Shown here in pieces: positions 27,937 through 35,737 of a stretch of DNA of 64,000 nt. The DNA is from Eleftheria terrae. Lineage in GTDB: Bacteria; Pseudomonadota; Gammaproteobacteria; Burkholderiales; Burkholderiaceae_C. The stretch lies in NCBI RefSeq assembly GCF_030419005.1, contig NZ_CP106951.1, positions 1,302,001 through 1,366,000 of the forward strand, given 5' to 3'. The first letter of the stretch is position 1; each line of letters starts with the position of its first letter. A model generated the notes under the pieces. That model worked only from the letters and a program-made list of their open reading frames with translations. It made no database searches and was not told where the DNA came from. The translations under genes were made by a program, and so were the position numbers.

Positions 27937-29115
27937 TCATCGGCTGCTGCGGCGCCACGACCCGCTGTAGCGGCCGGTGGCATATCGCAGCGAAGCGACG
28001 AGGAACGCCCAGTTCAAGGCGAACAGGAAAGCCGGCAGCCGCAGCAGCGAGGGCAGCTTGACCCCCCGCACGCTGCCGGCGAACAGGGCCGCCGCCGCCA
28101 GGTAGCCGCCCAGCTGCAGCAGCGCGAACACGCGCCAGCCCACCGAGTGGAGCCCCAGCCAGGCCGACCCCAGCAAGGCAAGCACCAGCAGGTGCGGTGC
28201 CACCCAGCGCAACACCTTGTGCGACAGGTAGGCGAAGGCGGTGGCCCAGGACGTGCGCAGCAGGTATTCCGGATGCCGGCACAGCGCCTGGAAATTGCCG
28301 ATGCCGATGCGCACGCGGCGGCGGTACTCCTCGCCGATGGCCTCCGGCGTCGCTTCCTCGGCCCAGGCCGACGGCTCGTACACCAGCCGCTGGCCGGCCG
28401 CTGCCACGCTCATCGCCACGCAGAAGTCGTCGCAGATGGTGTCCGGCCGCAGCACCTTCCAGGCCGAGCGGCGGATCGCGTAGATGGCACCATTGGCACC
28501 CAGCAGGCCGCCGATGCGCGCCTCGAAGAACTTCAGGAACTGCTCGATGCGCCAGTAGAGGCTGTCCTGGTTGTCGCCGCTGCTGCCCTGCAGGCGCAGC
28601 TCGCCGCTGACGCCGCCCACCCGCGGATCTTCGAACGGCGCCACCAGCTTGCGCAGGGCACCTGGCTCGAAGAAGGTGTTGGCGTCCGAGAACACCAGCA
28701 CCGGCTCCTGCGTGCGCGAAACGAGGTCGTTCAGCACACTGGCCTTGCCGCGGTTCTGCTCGAAGACGAAGGCCCGGATGCGCGCGTCCTGGCAAGCCGA
28801 CAGGATGGCGCCCGTGGCGTCGCTGCTGCCGTCGGAGCCGATGTAGGCGCGCCAGCGGTCGGCCGGGTAGTCGAGTGCCAGCAGGTTGGCAATGCGCTCG
28901 CCAATGTGGCGCTCTTCGTTGAAGGCCGAGATGACGATGGCCACCTGCGGCAGCTCGGCTTGCTTCAGCGAGGCGCGCCGCTCGGTCTTGCGGAAGACGC
29001 GGGCGGCATCGCGCCGCCCCTGCACGGCGGCGCCCAGCACGAACAGCACCACCGGGTAGAAGAGGTAGGAATAGAGCACCGCCACCAGGCAGGCCACCAC
29101 CAGCACCGCCACCAT
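27937..29115 (-). CDS. Membrane GT2-family glycosyltransferase (cellulose-synthase-like)
   Basis: A 392-residue processive-type GT2. An N-terminal membrane helix (residues 3-28) is followed by a GT-A domain with A-F-N-E-E-R, S-D-G-S-S-D, F-S-D-A-N (the D-x-D-like metal site) and D-D-F-C. R-R-R-V-R-I-G lies where the Q-x-x-R-W motif is expected, so that motif is degenerate. Three to four C-terminal membrane helices follow. It may elongate or initiate a chain at the inner membrane, or act as a single-addition transferase. Member of the 25804-31725 operon. Confidence 0.86.
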   Translation of the reverse strand: MVAVLVVACLVAVLYSYLFYPVVLFVLGAAVQGRRDAARVFRKTERRASLKQAELPQVAIVISAFNEERHIGERIANLLALDYPADRWRAYIGSDGSSDATGAILSACQDARIRAFVFEQNRGKASVLNDLVSRTQEPVLVFSDANTFFEPGALRKLVAPFEDPRVGGVSGELRLQGSSGDNQDSLYWRIEQFLKFFEARIGGLLGANGAIYAIRRSAWKVLRPDTICDDFCVAMSVAAAGQRLVYEPSAWAEEATPEAIGEEYRRRVRIGIGNFQALCRHPEYLLRTSWATAFAYLSHKVLRWVAPHLLVLALLGSAWLGLHSVGWRVFALLQLGGYLAAAALFAGSVRGVKLPSLLRLPAFLFALNWAFLVASLRYATGRYSGSWRRSSR

Positions 29116-29154
29116 CAGCGGGCCCGCGGATCGAAGGGCGAGGCCATGGCCAGC

Positions 29155-30324
29155 TCAGCGCGGTGCATAGGCCGGCCGCGGCACGACATGGTCGCGGTAG
29201 TCATTGGGATCGCCCTGCAGGCCGGCCTCGGCCGCCTTGACGATGTTGTACATCTCGCGGGCGCTCACATAGTGCAGCTTCCATTCGCGGCCGTCGTTGT
29301 AGCGGCTTTCCAGGTGGCTGAAGGCCTTGTGCATCGGCTCGCCGAGCAGCGTGTCCATGTCGCGCTCCTGCGTGCCGTGGGTGTGCACCTTCACGAAGAT
29401 CCAGTCCGGCTTGCCCTGCACGTGGATGCCGCAGTCGACCCACGCATCCACCCGCGCCGCGGTGGGCGGGTTGCTGGTGCGCACGTCGGCATTCTCGATG
29501 CGGGGCAGCAGGCCGAACTTGCGGTGCTTCCACATGAAGCCGAGCGGCCCCTGGATCAGCATCAGGTCGCCCACCGGCTGGCCACCCACCTTCACGCGCT
29601 CGCCCGTGTCGTGCGACTTGGGACGGTGGATGTCATCGCTCGCGTAGTAGATCTTGTTGATCGTGCTGGTCTGGCAGGGATCGGGTGCAGCCGGGTAGGT
29701 GTAGTCCACGTAGCAGCCCTCCTCGCGCAGCACCACCAGCTCGTTGTTGACCCCGCAGCCGCTGCCGTGTGGGTGGCAGTTGTCCAGCGCCCAGTTGCCG
29801 TGGATGAAGGCCCAGCGCGGCTGCCCGGTGGCGGGGTCGACCGGCAACGCATCGTGGCGGTCCACCAGCAGCCGGGTGAAGCGGCGCAGCTTCTCTCGCA
29901 GGCCGGCTTCGGTATCGTTGTCATGGTGCAGGTGGATCTCGATCTCGCCGATGCCCATGCGGCACATCTCCACCAGCGCGTCCAGGTGCTCGGGCCGGTA
30001 CTCCTCCTCGGGGTAGAAGAAGCTGTGCACCGGCGGCCGGCCATCGCCGTCGCGGTGCAGCGCGCACAGGGCCGGATAGTCGCGCCGCCAGCGCGCCACG
30101 CGGGCGCATTCGACGTCGTAGCCCGGCTGCTGCCAGCCCGGCTCATAGTGGTCGACGAAGCAGAACATCAGGTGCTTCAGGCCGGGCGCCGGCGCCTCGG
30201 GCTTCCAGTCCTGCCGCAGGTAGCTGCGCAGCCACACCGAGATGTTCCGCTGGCGCAGGTAGGCCAACACCACGGCGGCCACGCCGGCCAGCAGTGCCAG
30301 GACAATCAGGAGCACGATGTTCAT
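29155..30324 (-). CDS. Membrane-anchored deacetylase-like protein of unknown function
   Basis: A 389-residue protein with one N-terminal hydrophobic anchor (residues 3-23) and a globular domain. Histidine- and acid-rich motifs suggest a metal-dependent hydrolase of the glycoside hydrolase/deacetylase superfamily: F-V-D-H-Y-E-P (~residue 57), H-S-F-F-Y-P-E-E-E, E-I-H-L-H-H-D (~130) and F-I-H-G-N-W (~175). I do not recognise a named family. It sits between the polymerase and the GT2 gene in the operon, which supports a role in modifying the nascent or exported polymer. Confidence 0.7.
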   Translation of the reverse strand: MNIVLLIVLALLAGVAAVVLAYLRQRNISVWLRSYLRQDWKPEAPAPGLKHLMFCFVDHYEPGWQQPGYDVECARVARWRRDYPALCALHRDGDGRPPVHSFFYPEEEYRPEHLDALVEMCRMGIGEIEIHLHHDNDTEAGLREKLRRFTRLLVDRHDALPVDPATGQPRWAFIHGNWALDNCHPHGSGCGVNNELVVLREEGCYVDYTYPAAPDPCQTSTINKIYYASDDIHRPKSHDTGERVKVGGQPVGDLMLIQGPLGFMWKHRKFGLLPRIENADVRTSNPPTAARVDAWVDCGIHVQGKPDWIFVKVHTHGTQERDMDTLLGEPMHKAFSHLESRYNDGREWKLHYVSAREMYNIVKAAEAGLQGDPNDYRDHVVPRPAYAPR

Positions 30325-30387
30325 GTAGTGGTCGGTTCAGCAGAGAGGATGTGAAGGGCAATCGAAGCCGGCCGCCGCCGGGCCGGC

Positions 30388-31725
30388 TCAGCCGCCGGCA
30401 TAGTGGATGCGCACGAAGGTGAAAACGGCCAGCACGGTGACCAGCATGGCCTTCCAGGTACTGCCGGCCCAGCCTTGCAGCGCCAGGTCACCGGCCGGCT
30501 GCAGACGGTGGCCGGCGCAATGCCAGACGGCGACGCACAGCCCCAGCAGGAAGAACAGCGTCGACTGGTAGGTGCGCGAGAGGAACCAGGCGCAAGCCAG
30601 GAAGCCCACCAGGGCCAGCCGCAGCAGCCGCGCCAGGCGATGCTCCTCGGTGTCCGCCGGCAGGCGCTGCAGCACCAGGCTCATGCCCTTGAACGCGATC
30701 ACCAGCATGCCCATCCAGGTGAAGAAGCCGAGCAGCCCGGTCTCGGAGAAGCACAGCACGAAGGAGTTGTGCGCTGTCAGCTCATGGTGCTCGGTGAAGT
30801 TGCCGAAGCCCACCCCGAACAGCGGATGCGACTTGAACATGATGAGGCCGGTGCTCCAGGCCTCGATGCGCTCGCCGGCCGAGCCCTCCTTCGAGGAGAT
30901 GGCGCGCTCGCCTCCCATGCTGGCCGCGATGGCCAGCAGCCCGAGCGTGCCGACCATGATCATGCTCTTGACCCGGCCGAGCCGGCCCTGCAGCCACATG
31001 GCGAACACCGCCCCCACGCCCAGCAGTGCGCCGCGCGACTGCGTGAGGTAGATGCTGTAGAGCAGCGCCGCGCTCGGCAGCAGCTGCAGCGCCAGCATGC
31101 GCCAGCGCCGCCCCGGTATCCAGACGGCCCACAGCAGCGGCAGGGTCGCCACCATGATCTGGGCGAAGTCGTTGGGGTCGTTCAAAAAGCCCAGCCAGCG
31201 CACCCGCCACATGTAGAGGCCCGACTGGTCCTGCGCCGGCACGGTGCTCTCGTCCGGCGTGGAGCCATCGCCGCGCTCGCCGCTGAAGCCGCCTTGCCGC
31301 AGCACCAGTTCGTCGGCCCGGTAGCCACTGTGGTACGAGTAGATCGATACACAGGCGGCGAAGACCATCGTGACCGCCAGGGCGATGCAGGTGGACCTCA
31401 GCCGCTGCACGGTGGTGACGTTCATGCACACCAGCACGAAGAGCAAGGCCGAGGTGCTGAACTGGCTGACCGCCTGCATCGCGCCACCGGCCCAGCCGTT
31501 GGCCACCTGCGAAAGCGCCAGGATCACCGTGAAGCTGCCCAGCAGCGCCATGTGCACGCCGCGCGCCGCGAACTCGCGCCGCGATACGCTGCGCCCCAGC
31601 GCCATCATGAAGGCCAGCAGCCAGAGCCAGAACATCGGCCGCAGCTCCGCCAGCCCGGGTGCGAGCAGCTCGATGGGCCGCAGGAAATTGCAGACCACAT
31701 ACAACAGGAAGACGGCGAAGCTCAT
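30388..31725 (-). CDS. O-antigen ligase/Wzy-type polymerase family membrane protein
   Basis: A 445-residue protein with about 11-12 membrane helices and one large periplasmic loop. The loop around G-V-G-F-G-N-F-T-E-H-H-E-L-T-A-H-N-S-F carries the His typical of the Wzy_C/O-antigen-ligase domain. It likely polymerises flipped repeat units, or ligates glycan to a protein or lipid acceptor. ATG 31725 is chosen because membrane sequence begins at once; the frame extends upstream through Arg/Pro-rich, unlikely sequence. First gene of the five-gene minus operon. Confidence 0.85.
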   Translation of the reverse strand: MSFAVFLLYVVCNFLRPIELLAPGLAELRPMFWLWLLAFMMALGRSVSRREFAARGVHMALLGSFTVILALSQVANGWAGGAMQAVSQFSTSALLFVLVCMNVTTVQRLRSTCIALAVTMVFAACVSIYSYHSGYRADELVLRQGGFSGERGDGSTPDESTVPAQDQSGLYMWRVRWLGFLNDPNDFAQIMVATLPLLWAVWIPGRRWRMLALQLLPSAALLYSIYLTQSRGALLGVGAVFAMWLQGRLGRVKSMIMVGTLGLLAIAASMGGERAISSKEGSAGERIEAWSTGLIMFKSHPLFGVGFGNFTEHHELTAHNSFVLCFSETGLLGFFTWMGMLVIAFKGMSLVLQRLPADTEEHRLARLLRLALVGFLACAWFLSRTYQSTLFFLLGLCVAVWHCAGHRLQPAGDLALQGWAGSTWKAMLVTVLAVFTFVRIHYAGG

Positions 31726-32120
31726 GGCCTGGACTCGAAGGCGCGCCTGACGCGGGCGCCCACCCACCTCGTGTTTGTGTCGGAGCAGTGATTGGAAGGG
31801 GAGATCGGCAGAGGAACCGTCGCGACCCTCGGCACATGGCACGCCGCCCCCCGTTGCACAGGGCTCGGCCAGCCACGATGGCCCGACCCTGCCCCTTGTA
31901 TCAAGCGGTGCCAATGCTAAAGGGAGTGCGCCTGCTGCTGCAGAGAATCTGCCCCCCGCGCCTGCGGGGGGCGGGCCTGTCCGAGGGGGTGCACGCCCCT
32001 ATGATAGGCGCCTCCTGCAGGCAGCCCCCGACCGGCTGCGGTCGGCCATGCATCCGCGCCGCCGCTGCCGTCCTGCTTCCCGCCATCCAACAGGGCCCCC
32101 GCATCGCGGGGCCGAGACCC
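31726..32120. other. 395-bp divergent intergenic region with a perfect GC hairpin
   Basis: It lies between the divergent polymerase and glycosyltransferase genes, so promoters for both strands should lie here. GCCCCCCGC (31951-31959) pairs perfectly with GCGGGGGGC (31964-31972) across a 4-nt loop. TATGAT at 32001-32006 is a good -10 box for the + strand gene, but its -35 is weak. No coding sequence is supported. Confidence 0.5.
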
Positions 32121-33356
32121 ATGACAGAGAACACGACAACGCCGCCGCTGAAACGGGTGCTGTACCACCATCGAACCCAAGGCAAGGCCGTCGAGGGTGT
32201 GCACATCCGCGGCATCGCCGATGCGCTGCGTGCGCTGGGCGTCGCGGTCGACGTGGTGTCGGTGCCGGGGGCCGACCCCTATGCGAGCCCCAAGGCGATG
32301 TCGCCGACCCAGCAGGCGAAATGGTGGATGAAGATCGTCACCCGCCTGCCCGAGCCGCTGTTCGAGCTGGCCGAGCTGGCCTACAACGCGGTGGCCGGCT
32401 GGCGCATCCTGCGCTACCTCGGCCGGCATCCGGACGTCGAACTGATCTACGAGCGCTACTCGCTGTTCCTGTTCGTGACGGTGTGGATTGCCAAGCGCCG
32501 CGGGCTGCCCATCATCCTCGAGATCAACGACTCGGCGGCGGTGCACCGGGTGCGGCCGCTGCACCTGGGCGGCCTGGCCAAGCGCATCGAAGGCTGGACC
32601 TTGCGCAATGCCAGCGGGCTGGTGTTCGTGTCGGGCCTGTTCCGCGACCGGGTGCTGCAGGCCCACGGTCGCATGGCGCCGGCCATCGTGACACCCAATG
32701 CCGCGAACATCGACAAGTTCAGCTTCACCGAGGCCCAGCGCAACGACACCCGTGCCAAGTACGGCCTGCAGGGCAGCGTGGTGTGCGGCTACCTGGGCGC
32801 CTTCGTGCCCTGGCATGCGATCGACCAGTTCGTCTACCGCATCGCCGACCGGCTGGCCACCGCCCCTCACCTGAAGCTGCTGCTGGTGGGCGACGGCGCC
32901 ACCTTCGACACGGTGGCCAAGTTCGTGCATGACCGCGGGCTGGATCACCAGGTCATCCTGACCGGCCGCGTCTCTCACGACGAGGTGCCGGGCCTGCTCG
33001 CCGCGATGGACCTCGCGGTACTGCCAAGCGCTGGCGACTACACCTCGCCAGTCAAGCTGTTCGAGTTCATGGCTTGTGGCATTCCGCCGATCGCCCCTGA
33101 TTTTTCTCCGATCCAGGAAGTGCTGAGCGAAGGCCGCACCGGCTGGATGTTCAAGGCCGGTGACCTGGACGCCGCGGTGAACGCGGTGCTGGCCCGCAGC
33201 ACCGATGCCGCGGAACTGGCCCGCGTCGGCCAGGCGGCGCGCGCCTACATCGCGGCCGAGCGGCAATGGCGCAACAACGTGCTGCAGCTGATCGACTTCA
33301 AGCACAGCGTCGCCGACACCCCCGCCCTGCCCGCCCGCCATGCTGCTGCTGGCTGA
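32121..33356 (+). CDS. GT4-family glycosyltransferase
   Basis: A 411-residue GT-B transferase. The C-terminal donor domain contains V-C-G-Y-L-G-A-F-V-P-W, L-L-V-G-D-G and a Y-T-S-P-V-K-L-F-E-F-M-A-C-G loop, in which the usual first Glu of E-x7-E is replaced (S-P-V-K-L-F-E). A-N-I-D-K-F follows the family's usual linker. The start at 32121 is chosen because the frame upstream is low-quality Arg/Pro sequence. Its end overlaps the acetyltransferase start by 17 bp, implying co-expression. Donor sugar unknown. Confidence 0.87.
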   Translation: MTENTTTPPLKRVLYHHRTQGKAVEGVHIRGIADALRALGVAVDVVSVPGADPYASPKAMSPTQQAKWWMKIVTRLPEPLFELAELAYNAVAGWRILRYLGRHPDVELIYERYSLFLFVTVWIAKRRGLPIILEINDSAAVHRVRPLHLGGLAKRIEGWTLRNASGLVFVSGLFRDRVLQAHGRMAPAIVTPNAANIDKFSFTEAQRNDTRAKYGLQGSVVCGYLGAFVPWHAIDQFVYRIADRLATAPHLKLLLVGDGATFDTVAKFVHDRGLDHQVILTGRVSHDEVPGLLAAMDLAVLPSAGDYTSPVKLFEFMACGIPPIAPDFSPIQEVLSEGRTGWMFKAGDLDAAVNAVLARSTDAAELARVGQAARAYIAAERQWRNNVLQLIDFKHSVADTPALPARHAAAG

Positions 33357-33834
33357 CCTGCGCGCCAAGCAGCGCCTCTACTCGCAGTACGGCGAGCGCT
33401 GCTCGCTGCTCAAGGCCGTGATGGCCGACGGCACTTCCGCCAACGCGCTGTACCGGCTGCAGGCCGCACTGGCGCGCTGGCGGCTGGCGCCGCTGGCCCT
33501 GGTGCCGCACGTCCTCAACAAATGGTTCAACGGTTGCGTGATCGGCGTGCGCGCGTCCTTCGGGCCGGGCTTTGTGCTGATCCACCCGGTGGGCGTGGTG
33601 ATCAACTCCAGCGTGCAAGGCGGCAGCAATGTCTGGCTGGAAAGCAGCGTCGTGATCGGCGACAACCGTGGCGGCTGCCCGCGGCTTGGCAACGACGTGT
33701 TCATCGGCTCGGGCGCCAAGGTCATTGGCGGCTTGCAGGTGGGCGACCGGGCCCGCATCGGCGCCAACGCCGTGGTGCTGCACGACGTGCCCGACGGTGC
33801 CACTGCCGTCGGCATCCCGGCCCGCATGCGCTGA
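33340..33834 (+). CDS. Hexapeptide-repeat acyltransferase (serine acetyltransferase-like)
   Basis: A 164-residue left-handed beta-helix acetyltransferase. The catalytic His region reads F-G-P-G-F-V-L-I-H-P-V-G-V-V-I, as in serine acetyltransferases, followed by hexapeptide turns ending in G-A-N-A-V-V-L-H-D-V-P. The N-terminal ~60 residues are short compared with true CysE, so an EPS sugar O- or N-acetyltransferase is more likely. It overlaps the preceding glycosyltransferase by 17 bp. Confidence 0.83.
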   Translation: MLLLADLRAKQRLYSQYGERCSLLKAVMADGTSANALYRLQAALARWRLAPLALVPHVLNKWFNGCVIGVRASFGPGFVLIHPVGVVINSSVQGGSNVWLESSVVIGDNRGGCPRLGNDVFIGSGAKVIGGLQVGDRARIGANAVVLHDVPDGATAVGIPARMR

Positions 33835-34204
33835 CACGGCGCGCTTCCTCCGCGCCGCGCGGCCTGCGGTTGCGCGCCGGGGCATGCGCCTTGCGTCAGC
33901 CACGCAGCGCGCCGTGCACCGGCATCACCCCCTTGTCATCGCCCACCGTGACGGCGCGCCGCATGACCGGCCGGCAAGATCCACCATCACGCCACCATCA
34001 CAGGTGGCCTGCAAGTTGCGGCCAGCCCGCATCAGCATCAGGGGTGGGCGCACATGCCGTCCACCCTGCATCACCGCCTGGCGGGGTCGTCGGACCGAGA
34101 CCTCGTCCGCTCCGACGCTGCCGGTGGCGGTGGCGGTGGCGGCGCGGTGGCGGCGCGGTGGCGGTGGCGGCGCGGTGGCCCCCGAGAGGTTCAGGAACGA
34201 TGGT
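33835..34204. other. 370-bp convergent gap with GC-rich low-complexity DNA
   Basis: It lies between two convergent genes. Apart from the GGTGGC-type repeat listed separately, nothing recognisable is seen: no hairpin with a T-run and no supported gene. Confidence 0.5.
34123..34179. repeat. GGTGGC/GGCGCGGTGGC simple repeat
   Basis: 57 bp built from GGTGGC hexamers interspersed with GGCGC. It lies just downstream of the stop of the minus-strand glycosyltransferase, in the convergent gap. It is purine-biased on the + strand and may arise by slippage. Confidence 0.85.
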
Positions 34205-35467
34205 TCAGGTCTTGCGCCGCAGCGCGACCACCGACTCGCAGACCTGCAGCGTCTCGACGGCCACATCGTCCCAGGTGCGGCGCATGCGCTCGGCGATGCC
34301 CTCGTGGTCCCACTGGCGGTCCAGGGCTTCGCGCAAGGCAGTGCGCAGCCGCTCCACATCGCGCGGCGGCACCAGGATGCCATTGCGCTCGTCGACGATC
34401 TCGGCGGTGCCGCCCACGTCGGTGGCCACCACCGGCCGGCCACAGGCCACCGATTCGACCACCGCGTTGGGATAGCCTTCGGACCAGCTCGGCAGGGTGA
34501 GCAGGTCGCAGGCGCGGATCCAGCGCGCCACCTCCAGCGGCGGCACGCCACCGGGCACCAGCACGCGCTCGGACAGGCCCGACGCAGCCACCCGCGCCAT
34601 CAACGCATCGCGCATCACGCCGTCGCCGATCAGCACCAGGCGCAGCTTCGGGTCCTGGGCCGCCAATTGCGAGAAGGCGTCGAGCAGCTCGAGCACCCCC
34701 TTGGCCTCGACGAAGCGACCGACGAAGACCATGTAGCGGCCATCTTCCGCCAGCCCCAACTCACGGCGGGCCTCGAGCTGGCTGCCGGGGCGGAACACCG
34801 AGGTGTTGAAGCCGTTGACGATGGTGTGCACCCGTTCAGGCAGGGCACCGTAGTCGCGGATGGAAGCGCGACGCATGGCCTCGCTCACGGTGAGCAGTGC
34901 GTCGGCCGAGGCGATGGTCTTGCGCGTCATCACCACGTTGATGCCGCTGCGCACATGGATGTCCGAGCCAAGCGCCCCGACCACGCAGGGCACCCCCAGC
35001 GCACGGGCCACTCGCACCGCGGCATAGCCGTCGGGATAGACCCAGTAGGCCAGTACCACGTCGGGCCTGAAGGCCTGCACGCGCGGCTTCAGCACCCAGC
35101 CCGCCACGTGGCCGTTGAGCACCCGCGAGATGACCGGCAGCGCCGGGTAGTCGAAGGCGTCGACATCGATGCCGTCCAGCGTGTAGCCGCGCTCCACCTC
35201 GCCATAGATGAAGCTGCGCGGCCGCAGCAGCGGCACGTCGGGATAGCGCATGGTCTGGAAGAAGACCTTCACATCCGCCAAGCGGGCCAGCGAGCGCGCC
35301 GTCTCGTGGATGTAGCGGCCGCGGGTCTGGTCGTGCGGCACCGGGAGCATGGGCGTCACGAGCGCAATGCGCAGGCGCCGCGCTTGCGCGGCCGGCCCGC
35401 CCACCCCACCTTCGAGGACGCAGGACGAAGCAGCGCTTCTCCAAATTGCCGTGTCCGAGCCCTGCAT
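34205..35467 (-). CDS. GT4-family glycosyltransferase
   Basis: A 420-residue GT-B transferase. The N-terminal half has L-V-T-P-M-L-P-V-P and a T-R-G-R-Y-I-H acceptor loop. The donor half has F-V-G-R-F-V-E-A-K-G and S-E-G-Y-P-N-A-V-V-E-S-V-A-C-G with the E-x7-E pair intact. ATG 35467 follows a GGGGAGGGG tract. The first ~35 residues (Ser/Ala/Gly-rich) lie before the conserved start, so translation could begin slightly later. The frame upstream of 35467 is not credible coding sequence. Monocistronic, convergent with the acetyltransferase gene. Confidence 0.87.
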   Translation of the reverse strand: MQGSDTAIWRSAASSCVLEGGVGGPAAQARRLRIALVTPMLPVPHDQTRGRYIHETARSLARLADVKVFFQTMRYPDVPLLRPRSFIYGEVERGYTLDGIDVDAFDYPALPVISRVLNGHVAGWVLKPRVQAFRPDVVLAYWVYPDGYAAVRVARALGVPCVVGALGSDIHVRSGINVVMTRKTIASADALLTVSEAMRRASIRDYGALPERVHTIVNGFNTSVFRPGSQLEARRELGLAEDGRYMVFVGRFVEAKGVLELLDAFSQLAAQDPKLRLVLIGDGVMRDALMARVAASGLSERVLVPGGVPPLEVARWIRACDLLTLPSWSEGYPNAVVESVACGRPVVATDVGGTAEIVDERNGILVPPRDVERLRTALREALDRQWDHEGIAERMRRTWDDVAVETLQVCESVVALRRKT

Positions 35468-35737
35468 CTTCCCCTCCCCATGTCGAGCCCGGCATTGTGC
35501 ATGTGCCAGGCGGCCTGCCGCAGCAGCGGCGGCCGCCTGGATGAGGGATTGCCGGGCCCCGCCGGGCTGCCCATAGTGGCGGCCATCGCGCAAGCGCCGT
35601 GCTTTCCGCTGCGAAGGCATCTTCGGTGCGCCTGCCAGGCTAGACAGGGCTGCGCCCGCGGCTGGACCCCACTACCATGCGCGTCCTGGCGCTGCAGCCC
35701 GCAGCGCGGCGATCCACCTTCCCTCTCTCAGACAGAC

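Noticed and set aside
33668..35737. The long N-terminal extension of the CocE-like reading frame
   Set aside because: It runs antisense through a conserved glycosyltransferase. The real protein begins at 35738 with a signal anchor.
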